Source: Chitinophagaceae bacterium (lineage in GTDB: Bacteria > Bacteroidota > Bacteroidia > Chitinophagales > Chitinophagaceae). From it: a stretch of 56,860 nt of DNA. This document shows, piece after piece, positions 46,096-55,098 of this stretch. A model generated the notes under the pieces. The model was not told where the DNA came from. It saw nothing but the letters and a program-made list of their open reading frames with translations, and did no database searches. The DNA lies in the NCBI GenBank assembly GCA_016787065.1, contig JAEUVD010000034.1, positions 1-56,860 of the forward strand. The letters run 5' to 3'. Numbering within the stretch: the stretch's first letter is position 1; each line of letters opens with the position of its first letter. Position numbers and translations under genes: made by a program.

Positions 46096-48399
46096 CTACT
46101 TGCCAAAATTGGAAAACAAATTTTCAGGCGGGGGTGTACGATTCCCACTTACAACATAAACATCCTGCAAACCACCAAAGAGTTTCTTGTGACGCTGATA
46201 AGATAAAGTAGAATCTATTGAACGAATCAAACGAGCTACATAAACCTCTTGCACAAAACTAATCCCATAATCTTCTGTAGCAGTTATTCGATTCTCAACA
46301 AATTCAAATTTCAAATCTTCATTGCTTTGCACAAATACATGCTCTTCTTGCGGCGCATCAGGATGTAACGTCATATCATGTACCGAAAACATCAAATAGC
46401 CTGAAGCGGCTGTACATCCGAGAAGCACCTTCAACCATCGTTCAAAAAGATCTTTGTTTAAATGACTGAATAATGAACCGACGAAAATGATGTCGAATTT
46501 TTCTTGGGGTTGAAATTCCTCCGGAATATAACTAGAATATAAACCATGAACTCCTAAATGCTTTTTTTGAAAATCTACTGCCTCACGTTTGATATCGCTC
46601 GACCAGATTTGCTTGGCTCCATAATGCGCTGCTAAGAATCGTGTAACCCTACCATATCCGCTGGCAAAATCAAGTATCCTTAGCGCAACGTTGGCTTGCG
46701 GTAATACTTCTTGTTGTAAAAGTCTAATTAGTTGGTAACCACTATAGCCTACAGTAAGATAATGATGTAACGCGGTATTAAAATTTTTGTACTCCGCTAA
46801 ACTGTACAAAAACATAATATCATATTTCGATAGCGACAGGTTGAGTTCCAACGCGCAGTTTCTTTCCTTTAAAAATTCCTGAACAAGCCTTTTATTATCT
46901 TCATCAATTTGCACAAGTTCGGGCATGTTTCTATAAAGTAATAACTGGCTTACTTCCAACACATCGTTAGACGGCTGTTTTTCCAATGCTTCTATTCGAA
47001 TCTGTAATGATTGATGAATACTTTCCAAATTGGAACCCACGCTATTCAAGTTATTCGCAGTGGTTGTAAGTAAACGACTAAGATTTTCTGTATGTTCCTG
47101 TAAATTATTAATTCTTGTTTCCGACTCATTGCCAAACATCATTTGTCGTTTACGAAGTTCAAGATTGATATACGCTCGAAATGATTTAGGTATTAGGCGA
47201 GTAAACAATTTAAATAAAGATTCTGGTTTTATTAACACAACACCAAATATACCCGTAATTATGATAGGAAGAAAACCAATATAATGTCGGAAAGCCACCC
47301 ATGTAACAGCATCAACGGAGCTATTTAAAAAACCTACGAGTACTAAGAAATATAAAAATGTACCATAAGCATAAATCAACCAACGTTGGGCTCCGAAATA
47401 AATTCGTTGTCCTACCCCAATCATAAATAACAAAGTAAGTATGGATGTACTTACAAGTAACAAACTCGTATCTATACTAAAATGGAATACATGTAAGGTG
47501 CCCAAATCTTGTATAAGCAACCTTAAAAAACTAAAATAATCTAGTGTTCCAGCCTGAATAAAGAAGGCGATGATGGTATTAATAAACATAGCCTTTTCCG
47601 GAATTGGTTGCGACAAGTAATACCAACAAAACAAGAGTGCCAATGGCAAAAGTGATCCTGCCAAAAGTACGAATAACCCCATAGGCTTTAACCAAGTGCG
47701 CACGGTATGCACTAAGGGAAGTAGCAACAAAGGAAACAAAAACAGATTAGTGAGCGCTGAGGCCAACGATGCAAAAAGAAAGAAGGAAAATAATAAAAGT
47801 GTACTGTTCTTATTTTGGTTGAGGAACTTCAGTAAAAAATAAAAAGCCGCATTGAGCCATAACACGGAAATCAAGTTGTTGCCTAAACCATATCGCTCAT
47901 GAGAAATAAAAATAAAGGAAATGAAAATACAAAACAAGGGATAAAATTCCGGAACGACATAACCCAATCGTCGTAATTGTTTGCCAATTGGTATTAACAA
48001 CAACATGCCTAAAGCAAAAATCAAATAGCTTACTACACGCAAAAACTGAACTCTATGTATTATTGAAACATGCAGCGATTTCAACAAGGAATCAGGGCCA
48101 ACTAGAATTAAATAATATAATGGTGGATGTTTCGCTTGATAGGAATATCCGGCCAATCCTAAGTTTAAGGATTTGCCTTGTATGTGTCCGGGTTTAGTTT
48201 GCTCAACAAGAATTACTTCTTTAATTAATTCATTTTCCAGTGTATCGGAAATAGCAGGCATTTTACCACGAGAAAGCTTCTCTACATAATCCATGTGAGC
48301 GTATTCATCTATCGGACTCCAAGATTGAGAGCAGATAAAATGCAATTGCATTACAAACACCACCAACGATGCTCCTTTAAGAAATTTTGTAATAGTCAT
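46096..48399 (-). CDS. GT-C-type membrane glycosyltransferase fused to a SAM methyltransferase
   Basis: 767 residues in three parts. Residues 1 to about 405 are a polytopic membrane domain with about ten helices and the early acidic motif SPIDEYAHMDY (Asp31, Glu32, His35), like the first-loop DE motif of GT-C lipid-sugar-dependent transferases (DUF2142-like). Residues about 415-480 look like a coiled coil (ESETRINNLQEHTENLSRLL...). Residues about 490-767 are a class I methyltransferase with SAM motif ILDFASGYGR (from 573), acidic SSDIKREAV and FDIIFVGSLFSHL. It probably builds and methylates a surface glycan with the adjoining acyltransferase genes. Exact reactions are inferred. Confidence 0.8.
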   Translation of the reverse strand: MTITKFLKGASLVVFVMQLHFICSQSWSPIDEYAHMDYVEKLSRGKMPAISDTLENELIKEVILVEQTKPGHIQGKSLNLGLAGYSYQAKHPPLYYLILVGPDSLLKSLHVSIIHRVQFLRVVSYLIFALGMLLLIPIGKQLRRLGYVVPEFYPLFCIFISFIFISHERYGLGNNLISVLWLNAAFYFLLKFLNQNKNSTLLLFSFFLFASLASALTNLFLFPLLLLPLVHTVRTWLKPMGLFVLLAGSLLPLALLFCWYYLSQPIPEKAMFINTIIAFFIQAGTLDYFSFLRLLIQDLGTLHVFHFSIDTSLLLVSTSILTLLFMIGVGQRIYFGAQRWLIYAYGTFLYFLVLVGFLNSSVDAVTWVAFRHYIGFLPIIITGIFGVVLIKPESLFKLFTRLIPKSFRAYINLELRKRQMMFGNESETRINNLQEHTENLSRLLTTTANNLNSVGSNLESIHQSLQIRIEALEKQPSNDVLEVSQLLLYRNMPELVQIDEDNKRLVQEFLKERNCALELNLSLSKYDIMFLYSLAEYKNFNTALHHYLTVGYSGYQLIRLLQQEVLPQANVALRILDFASGYGRVTRFLAAHYGAKQIWSSDIKREAVDFQKKHLGVHGLYSSYIPEEFQPQEKFDIIFVGSLFSHLNKDLFERWLKVLLGCTAASGYLMFSVHDMTLHPDAPQEEHVFVQSNEDLKFEFVENRITATEDYGISFVQEVYVARLIRSIDSTLSYQRHKKLFGGLQDVYVVSGNRTPPPENLFSNFGK

Positions 48400-48420
48400 G
48401 GCACTTTTCTCCAGTACAAA

Positions 48421-50142
48421 TTAATGAAATAAATTGGGAGCATGTAAGGCATAACTTAACATACTTTGATGCACTTCTAATATCACCACATCGGGCTTCT
48501 CTTCTTCAATCATCTCATGCATAAAATTATAGGTCCATACGTAGTTACATTCTTTGAAGTGTTTATTTAAATAGGGTAAAAGATAATTGGCATAGGAATC
48601 TCGAAATACCACGGCTTTCAAACCACAACGATCTATTACTTCATTATTGATACAATGCAAAACTATATCGGATGTAGTAGATTGAGTCAAGGTTGAACTA
48701 GTATCCTTCAATTGCATAGTGATCTCTTTGCGTGTCATGCTATTCTCTAGTCCGAGCATTGCTGCTAAATCACCCCGTTGGTTAAAGCTTGTAGTCATCG
48801 TTAATTGGTTTAATTCAATCGGTTGCAAACAGGGAAAATCTCTTTTCATGTGTTCCATTAACGTTCTATAAGCAACCCAAGCTCCAAATAAATTCCAATG
48901 GGTATCGGTACTATAAAAAACATCTTGTAGTTGTTTGTATTTCATTAAAGAATCGGTGGGGTCTATTAAATCAAAACGCAGATGCTCTTTCAAATATTTC
49001 TTGTAATAATCTAACCTGTCATGACCGAAATTTGGAACCACGGCATAGCGATCGGGATAAAACTCACGATAAATACGTTCAGGATGAGGTGGTACAACAA
49101 TATAATATTTTATCCCCCTCGCTTGTAGCCATTGAATACGTTCGTTGAGTACGTTTATCATTTGTTGCATCGAGTATTCGGGTAACGAGCTAAGTCGGCG
49201 CATATCCTGAATAGCCAAGGGATTGTTCTTAAATAACCATCCATTTTTTCCAACGATAACGTCGTTGGGCAGGGCAGATCCATGCAGTAACTTAGCACGC
49301 AAATAGGCATGCGTACTAAAAAGATGATTTCTAAAAGCAAAATGATCGTTTGTGTATTGAACAAGTAAATCGGGAAAATCAAATAGGTTGTTTACCGAGG
49401 GTACAGGAACCGTTGCCATGTTTCTATTTTCATGACTCTCCTTATCAGGTATGACAGTATAGATTGAATTTAAAAAAACGAATACAATAATCAATGCAAA
49501 TCCCGGAACAAGTAGTGGCAACTTCTTAACATGAACTTGATTCACTGCACCCACACCGCCGCTTAAGGCAAGTATAGCAGAGCATATAAAAAGACTTAAT
49601 AAAAGTGATGCAAAAGCACATTGTAAATTAACATATCGAGGTTTCATTACAGCAGTCTTCAAAGCATGTTGTAAGGATGAAAAATTAAAACGAACTTCCT
49701 CTCCCTTGGCAGAACGAAGTCGAATGTATTCACCGTTACTACTGGCTACAGTTTTCTTATCATGAAGAATTGCAAGTATATTTTCTCCTTGAAGTTGTAA
49801 AACGGTAGTTTGATGATAAGCTTGTTTCACTTGAACTTGTACCTCCGCCAGAAACAATTCAGGATGTTGCGCATCCATCGTTAAAACCTGATTCAGTGGA
49901 AATTTACTTAAGGGAAGTTCAATCGTTTTTTGTGAATAAAATTGAGTAGCATGTAAGTCGATGCCCTGCTTAGATAACGTCACATCTTTACCATCACCGC
50001 TATGAAAAAACAAGCGACTGGAATATAACGAACGAAGCGAATATGTGATTTCAACCCTGGGCTGAAACGTTGTTTGCAATGCACGATAAAGCAGGGCACT
50101 TAGGATAAGAAAAACGAATATGATTCCTACTATTCTCTTCAA
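48421..50142 (-). CDS. AlgJ/AlgX-like SGNH-hydrolase-fold protein
   Basis: 573 residues with an N-terminal membrane anchor, a beta-rich lumenal part, a second membrane pair around residues 175-225, and a C-terminal periplasmic SGNH-like domain: FRNHLF ... DVIVGKNGWLF, then YSTDTHWN (Asp413, His415) and FRDSYA (Ser516). Ser/Asp/His match the catalytic set of AlgJ/AlgX O-acetyltransferases. It lies 3 nt after the MBOAT gene, the usual AlgI-AlgJ pairing, and should transfer acyl groups to an exported polysaccharide. Confidence 0.85.
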   Translation of the reverse strand: MKRIVGIIFVFLILSALLYRALQTTFQPRVEITYSLRSLYSSRLFFHSGDGKDVTLSKQGIDLHATQFYSQKTIELPLSKFPLNQVLTMDAQHPELFLAEVQVQVKQAYHQTTVLQLQGENILAILHDKKTVASSNGEYIRLRSAKGEEVRFNFSSLQHALKTAVMKPRYVNLQCAFASLLLSLFICSAILALSGGVGAVNQVHVKKLPLLVPGFALIIVFVFLNSIYTVIPDKESHENRNMATVPVPSVNNLFDFPDLLVQYTNDHFAFRNHLFSTHAYLRAKLLHGSALPNDVIVGKNGWLFKNNPLAIQDMRRLSSLPEYSMQQMINVLNERIQWLQARGIKYYIVVPPHPERIYREFYPDRYAVVPNFGHDRLDYYKKYLKEHLRFDLIDPTDSLMKYKQLQDVFYSTDTHWNLFGAWVAYRTLMEHMKRDFPCLQPIELNQLTMTTSFNQRGDLAAMLGLENSMTRKEITMQLKDTSSTLTQSTTSDIVLHCINNEVIDRCGLKAVVFRDSYANYLLPYLNKHFKECNYVWTYNFMHEMIEEEKPDVVILEVHQSMLSYALHAPNLFH

Positions 50143-50145
50143 TTC

Positions 50146-51555
50146 CTAAAATTTAAAATAAATAAATGGATTATAAGTAGAAGCAGCCATCACACTCACG
50201 GTAATAATAAACAGTAGCAATAAAGCAACATCGTTTAACCATTTCATGACAGCGAATTTCGTTTGTATCTTCTGTATAAACTGCCATCGATGGATAGGAA
50301 ATGCGAATAAAATGGAGACAAAAATAATTACGCTATACTCTCTCGTAAGGAAAAATGAAATCGGATAAATATGGGTGTATTCCGAATAAAAACCAAAAGC
50401 CTTCGCTATGGTATTACCCATTTGATTTAGATCCTCAAACCTAAAAATAAGAATAGCAAAAACAAATAAAAACATAGCAAACGCATTTCCTACAAGAAAG
50501 TGTGCTTTTCTCAAGTATTTTTCAAGCAAAAGTTTTTCCAAACTAATTGCTACACCTAAAAACAAACCCCATAACATACAGTTCCAAGATGCTCCATGCC
50601 AAAAACCAATTAACGCAAAAACCAGTAGAATATTCAAGCTAGTACGAAGGCGTCCTTTTCGATTACCCCCTAACGGAATGTAAACATAGTTTTTAAAGAA
50701 GTCGGTTAAACTCATGTGCCAGCGTTGCCATAAATCGGAAAACGTCGAAGCAGCAAAAGGGAAATTAAAATTCTCTTTAAAATCAAAACCCATCATTTTA
50801 GCTAATCCGATAGCCATATCGGAGTATCCTGAAAAATCAAAATAAACTTGATAGGCATACACAAAAGCACCTAACCAAATAACCGGAGCAGACAAATCGG
50901 CTAAGGGTAAGGCAAATATGTCATCTGCCAGTCGCCCGAGTGCGTTAGCTAAAATAATTTTCTTAGCCAATCCAATAATAAATCGTTTAATACCAAGATG
51001 CAATTTCTCATTACTAATAACACGTTGATATAGTTGCTTCTCAATTTCTACAAACTTAACAATAGGACCAGCTATTAATTGTGGAAAGAAAAGAATGTAC
51101 AAACCCGTATTCAGCAAACTATCACAAGGCTTGGCTTCTCGACGGTAAACATCCACGATATACGTAATGCCATGAAAGGTGTAAAAGGAAATACCCAAGG
51201 GCAGATGAATGGATTGATAGTTTGGTATGGTAGTTTTAAACAGAGGTAATACCTGAAGCACAAAAAAGTTTACATATTTAAAATAAAGAAGCAAACCTAA
51301 ATTGAGAATAATACCTACACTTAAAATTAATTTTCGATGGTCTTTGCTACGCTCTAATAAATAAGCTGTACCGTAATTTATTAAAACAGAAATAAGCACT
51401 AAAACGGTAAATGACTTTTCTCCCCAGAAATAAAACAACAAGCTGCTGAAAAATAACAAAGCATTTTGCCATCGGATTCGTTTCATACCAAGGAAGAAAA
51501 AAATTAGAACGACGGGCAAAAAATAAAACAGGAAGATTGGTGAACTAAATACCAT
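50146..51555 (-). CDS. MBOAT-family O-acyltransferase (AlgI/DltB-like)
   Basis: 469-residue polytopic membrane protein. The MBOAT core is intact: FDFSGYSDMAIG (240-250), WQRWHMSLTDFFKNYVYIPLGGNRKG (276-301) with His280, and the invariant His320 in FWHGASWN. It passes an acyl group across the inner membrane to its AlgJ-like partner, encoded next. First gene of the 51.5-46.1 kb operon. Confidence 0.94.
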   Translation of the reverse strand: MVFSSPIFLFYFLPVVLIFFFLGMKRIRWQNALLFFSSLLFYFWGEKSFTVLVLISVLINYGTAYLLERSKDHRKLILSVGIILNLGLLLYFKYVNFFVLQVLPLFKTTIPNYQSIHLPLGISFYTFHGITYIVDVYRREAKPCDSLLNTGLYILFFPQLIAGPIVKFVEIEKQLYQRVISNEKLHLGIKRFIIGLAKKIILANALGRLADDIFALPLADLSAPVIWLGAFVYAYQVYFDFSGYSDMAIGLAKMMGFDFKENFNFPFAASTFSDLWQRWHMSLTDFFKNYVYIPLGGNRKGRLRTSLNILLVFALIGFWHGASWNCMLWGLFLGVAISLEKLLLEKYLRKAHFLVGNAFAMFLFVFAILIFRFEDLNQMGNTIAKAFGFYSEYTHIYPISFFLTREYSVIIFVSILFAFPIHRWQFIQKIQTKFAVMKWLNDVALLLLFIITVSVMAASTYNPFIYFKF

Positions 51556-51562
51556 TCTTCGT

Positions 51563-51570
51563 CAAATATA
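51563..51570 (-). promoter_or_regulatory. -7 box TATATTTG of the acyltransferase operon
   Basis: Exact TAnnTTTG on the minus strand, 7 nt before the MBOAT ATG; again a leaderless arrangement. Confidence 0.55.
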
Positions 51571-51751
51571 AGGTTGTGATTGGAAGCGTTTTTACTTTCA
51601 ACCAAAAAGCTACAATATTTACATCATCATCCGAAAAATAGTTCATCCAAGGTGTTATTGAAAAAACATAATTATCATACCTGAGAATTCTTCAAAACAG
51701 CAAGAAGTTCAAACACCTAGTATTACCTTCACACTTACATATTTTTCTTTC

Positions 51752-54412
51752 ATGATAACCAGAATCATACTTTCCCTTTTCGGATTACTCTACTTTACTA
51801 TAGCAGTTGATGCACAAACCTGTGCCGACATTATCGGTTACTACCCCAACTGGCAATGGTACGATCGAGGACAACTTGTAAAACCAAGCACTATTCAATA
51901 TTCGAAATATACTATTATTAATTACGCTTTTTTCAAGCCTGAACTCAATGGCACTATTTCAAGCACCGATAGTTGGGCTGATGAAAATTTGTTACTTGGT
52001 CAAATCAATTGGAGTACCAATCCGGTTTCCTATTATCCGAATACGTCTATCATTGACAGGGCTCATAATGTTGGTGTAAAAGTTTTACCTTCCATTGGAG
52101 GATGGACCCTCTCCGACAACTTCCCGTCTATTGCCGCTTCCACAACTAAACGAACCACCTTTTCTCATGCCTGTTGCGATTTAATTCGAACCTATCATTT
52201 TGATGGTATCGATATTGATTGGGAATATCCAGGCTTTGTAGATCATGGAGGTTCTCCGGCAGACAAGCAAAACTTCACTGCTTTCTTACAACAAATTCGA
52301 GATTCGCTCACAGCACTTGGTGTACAACAAAACAAATCCTATATGCTCACGTTTTGCGCCGGAGCTTCACGAGTTAATATGTCGAATATTGCTTGGAATG
52401 ATATTGTAAATCTTGTTGACATCATCAATTTAATGTCGTACGATTTTTTTGGCTCCTGGGATCCCGTAGCCAATCATAACTCACCACTCTATAAACCTAC
52501 GCAAGGGGATGCAACTTTTAATATCGATTCGGCCGTAACCTATTTATTAAATCATTACGGCATTCCTCCAAATAAACTTAGCGCCGGCGTGGCGTTTTAC
52601 GGCCGATCCGCAAAAACTTCAGGCACCCCAGCTTTATTTGCACCCATAACAGGTGCCGATAATATTACCTTTAGTGATGATGATGGCTCGCCCTTGTATT
52701 ATAATGTATTGAAGAAACAAAATTTGTTTACTAAACATTGGGATGCCACGGCTCAGGTTCCATACCTAACCGGTAATGGCAGTTTACAAAGTTTTGTTTC
52801 GTTTGATGATGAACAAAGCGTTGGATTGAAAGCTGCTTATATTAAAAATAAAAATCTTCGCGGAGCCATCATTTGGGAAATCACCGGCGACTATTTAGAA
52901 ACTTCACCCGGCTCCGGTGTACTGGCGGGAACACCCCTCGTTGACACCTTGAAATCTGTTTTGTGTAATGGCATTTCGTCTTCGGTTTGCAATCCACCGA
53001 GTGTAGTTAATGCAAATCCAAGCTCCACCCATTTGGACTTAAGCTGGAGTAACACCAACGCTACCTCATATAATGTACAATATAAATTAAGTAGCAGTTC
53101 AACCTGGAACACAACAACCGCTTCTTCCAATTCGCTTACGCTATCCAATTTAAACTGCAACACCACCTATCAGGTAAAAGTGCAATCTGTTTGCAACGCA
53201 AGCAACAGCAACTATAGTAGTGTTTACTCCTTCACTACCAATGCCTGCTCAGTAACTTGTAACCCACCCTCTTCTATTACAGCAAGCGCAAGCAGTACTT
53301 CTTTATCCTTAACTTGGACCAATACATCGGCTACATCGTATAATCTTAACTATAAAAAATCATCAGATCCTAATTGGACAATCCTTGCGGTTTCAGGTAA
53401 TACCTATACACTCAACGGATTGCTCAGTAACACAACCTATCAAGTGCAGGTACAATCAGTTTGTAACACGTCATCGAGTTTATTAAGTAGTATTTTTACG
53501 TTTAATACGAGTAGTACTACTACATCAACTTGTAATTATCCTATGTGGAATGCAAGTACCGTATATGTTTTGGGCGACACTATTCAGCATAACGGCATCA
53601 TTTACCGTGCAAAATATTGGACACAAAATAACCCTCCATCAACTAACTATGGTAACTGCTGTGCTTGGCAATTTATCATACCATGTGGAGGTTATACGGC
53701 TGCAACTTGTTTCAAACCGGTATACGATCCGCTGATTGCTTACAACAGTGGTGAACAAGTGTATTTGAATGGCAGCATTTATCAGGCGCAGTGGTGGACC
53801 TTAAACGACTATCCGGTTACAAACAGCGGTCCTGGTATGGTTTGGATACTTATTTCTAACACCCCCTGTGTGGTAACGCTTGATCTTAAAGCTTATTTAC
53901 AAGGTTATTATCAACAAGCCGGATTCATGACTGGTTCAGATAGTTTAACCGTTGAACTCCATGAAAATTTACCTTCAACCAACTACCCGGTGGTTGCAAG
54001 TTTTACCGGCCTTTTGCAAACCAACGGTACAATGCCCTGTAATTTCCCATCGAGTGTTTTAGGTAAATCGTGTTATATCGTTCTGAAACATCGTAATAGT
54101 TTAACCACTTGGAGTGCTACGCCGATTACGTTGACCGCTAGCAACAACTATGATTTTTCTAATCTGAGTTCAAAAGCCTTTGGAAGTAATCAAGTGGAAG
54201 TGGAACCTGCTATTTGGGCTATGTACGCCGGCGACCTTAACCAAGATGGCACTATTGATGTTTTTGATTTTATTCAAATGGAGCCTGATATTGTGAGTGG
54301 TAACAGTGGTTATATAGTTAGCGATGTAAATGGCGATGGTGCTGCAGATGTTTTTGATTACATCCTTATTTCAGAAAACATCGTGAATGGTATTGGTATG
54401 ATGGCACCTTAA
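51752..54412 (+). CDS. Multi-domain GH18 chitinase with dockerin-like C-terminal module
   Basis: 886 residues. Signal peptide 1-21; GH18 barrel about 24-405 with the catalytic DxxDxDxE motif Asp151-Asp154-Asp156-Glu158 (FDGIDIDWEYPG), SxGG (114-117) and MSYDFFG. Two fibronectin III domains (about 412-496 and 502-586) are followed by two CBM5/12-type chitin-binding modules (about 596-648 and 652-703; YRAKYWTQNNPPS, YQAQWWTLNDYPV), then the 180-residue dockerin-like module (707-886) with EF-hand-like loops 828-839 and 858-869. It should be secreted and hydrolyse insoluble chitin. No type A/B T9SS tail is present. Single gene. Confidence 0.93.
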   Translation: MITRIILSLFGLLYFTIAVDAQTCADIIGYYPNWQWYDRGQLVKPSTIQYSKYTIINYAFFKPELNGTISSTDSWADENLLLGQINWSTNPVSYYPNTSIIDRAHNVGVKVLPSIGGWTLSDNFPSIAASTTKRTTFSHACCDLIRTYHFDGIDIDWEYPGFVDHGGSPADKQNFTAFLQQIRDSLTALGVQQNKSYMLTFCAGASRVNMSNIAWNDIVNLVDIINLMSYDFFGSWDPVANHNSPLYKPTQGDATFNIDSAVTYLLNHYGIPPNKLSAGVAFYGRSAKTSGTPALFAPITGADNITFSDDDGSPLYYNVLKKQNLFTKHWDATAQVPYLTGNGSLQSFVSFDDEQSVGLKAAYIKNKNLRGAIIWEITGDYLETSPGSGVLAGTPLVDTLKSVLCNGISSSVCNPPSVVNANPSSTHLDLSWSNTNATSYNVQYKLSSSSTWNTTTASSNSLTLSNLNCNTTYQVKVQSVCNASNSNYSSVYSFTTNACSVTCNPPSSITASASSTSLSLTWTNTSATSYNLNYKKSSDPNWTILAVSGNTYTLNGLLSNTTYQVQVQSVCNTSSSLLSSIFTFNTSSTTTSTCNYPMWNASTVYVLGDTIQHNGIIYRAKYWTQNNPPSTNYGNCCAWQFIIPCGGYTAATCFKPVYDPLIAYNSGEQVYLNGSIYQAQWWTLNDYPVTNSGPGMVWILISNTPCVVTLDLKAYLQGYYQQAGFMTGSDSLTVELHENLPSTNYPVVASFTGLLQTNGTMPCNFPSSVLGKSCYIVLKHRNSLTTWSATPITLTASNNYDFSNLSSKAFGSNQVEVEPAIWAMYAGDLNQDGTIDVFDFIQMEPDIVSGNSGYIVSDVNGDGAADVFDYILISENIVNGIGMMAP

Positions 54413-54459
54413 CATGCGTAATTTGTTTGAATAACCATACAGGCATCATTCTTTACTTC

Positions 54460-54702
54460 CTAAAAGCAATACATAAAGGCTGGCGCAGTCTTGGCGCTAG
54501 TAGATTCTGATTCCGGGAAAAAAAATGTAGTCTTTGAATACTTGTACCGAAACCTAGCTGTGTCAGGTAAATTTTTCAAAAAACGACCTCGAGTTTCGTA
54601 AATGGAAACTGTTGTATCCGTTTTGCTAACATTTGTATCCATTTTGCTAACAACTGTATCCGTTTTGCTAACAAGAGCCCTTAACCGGACGATCTTAGCC
54701 AT
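54460..54702 (-). CDS. Possible small protein with heptapeptide repeats (doubtful)
   Basis: 80-codon frame in which a 21-bp tandem repeat codes for VSKTDT/VSKMDT units. No signal peptide, no family. The repeat length being a multiple of three keeps the frame, but the rest has low-complexity composition and no promoter was found, so it may be non-coding. Confidence 0.25.
   Translation of the reverse strand: MAKIVRLRALVSKTDTVVSKMDTNVSKTDTTVSIYETRGRFLKNLPDTARFRYKYSKTTFFFPESESTSAKTAPAFMYCF
54613..54675. repeat. Three tandem 21-bp repeats
   Basis: Units of TGTATCC(G/A)TTTTGCTAAC plus a 4-nt variable part start at 54613, 54634 and 54655; a fourth partial copy (ATTTTGCTAAC) is at 54747-54757. They lie within the 686-bp gene-poor stretch between the chitinase and dxr. 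Confidence 0.85.
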
Positions 54703-54757
54703 GTGGTAAGTAAACCGCAGTGCACGTTTCGATAACCACAGTTCGGATTTTGCTAAC

Positions 54758-54782
54758 TCGAGTTGTTATATAACCAACTCGA
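54758..54782. repeat. Near-perfect 25-nt palindrome
   Basis: TCGAGTTG and CAACTCGA enclose TTATATAAC, one base short of a full dyad. It directly follows the fourth repeat copy. A cruciform or operator is possible; nothing more can be said. Confidence 0.6.
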
Positions 54783-55020
54783 ACCGTCAGCTTGTCAGCT
54801 CGAGCATTCATCCTTTTTTTCAGATGATCACTTTAGCTCATCAGATGATGACTGTGAGGAATAGAATGAAGGTAAAAGGTGGTAAAATGAACACTCAAAG
54901 CTTCAAAACAGGAGATATATGTAGGTTTTCCTTACATGCTGGTTTCTGAACCACAAATGAAGGTGATATGAAGGATACAGCAGATGAATAGGCCATTCTA
55001 TCCAAACCCAAGAATCATTG

Positions 55021-55080
55021 TTCATTCTTCATAGTTCACTATGGATTGCTCATTTTTCACTATTCATTGTTCATTATTCC
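55021..55080. repeat. Degenerate TTCATT/TTCACT short repeats
   Basis: About eight TTCA-containing words in 60 bp just before the dxr promoter. They keep a frame open upstream of dxr, which explains the spurious extension of that gene to 55018. Confidence 0.6.
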
Positions 55081-55082
55081 CC

Positions 55083-55090
55083 TACATTTG
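55083..55090 (+). promoter_or_regulatory. -7 box TACATTTG of dxr
   Basis: Exact TAnnTTTG element, 8 nt before the dxr ATG at 55099. It excludes the upstream in-frame start. Confidence 0.65.
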
Positions 55091-55098
55091 CGTTCCGA

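Noticed and set aside
54613..54675. CRISPR array
   Set aside because: The 21-bp copies are directly tandem without unique spacers of constant length, and no cas genes are present.
55018..55098. 27-residue extension of dxr
   Set aside because: Encoded by the TTCATT repeats and upstream of the -7 box; Dxr proteins start at MKKRIAIYG.
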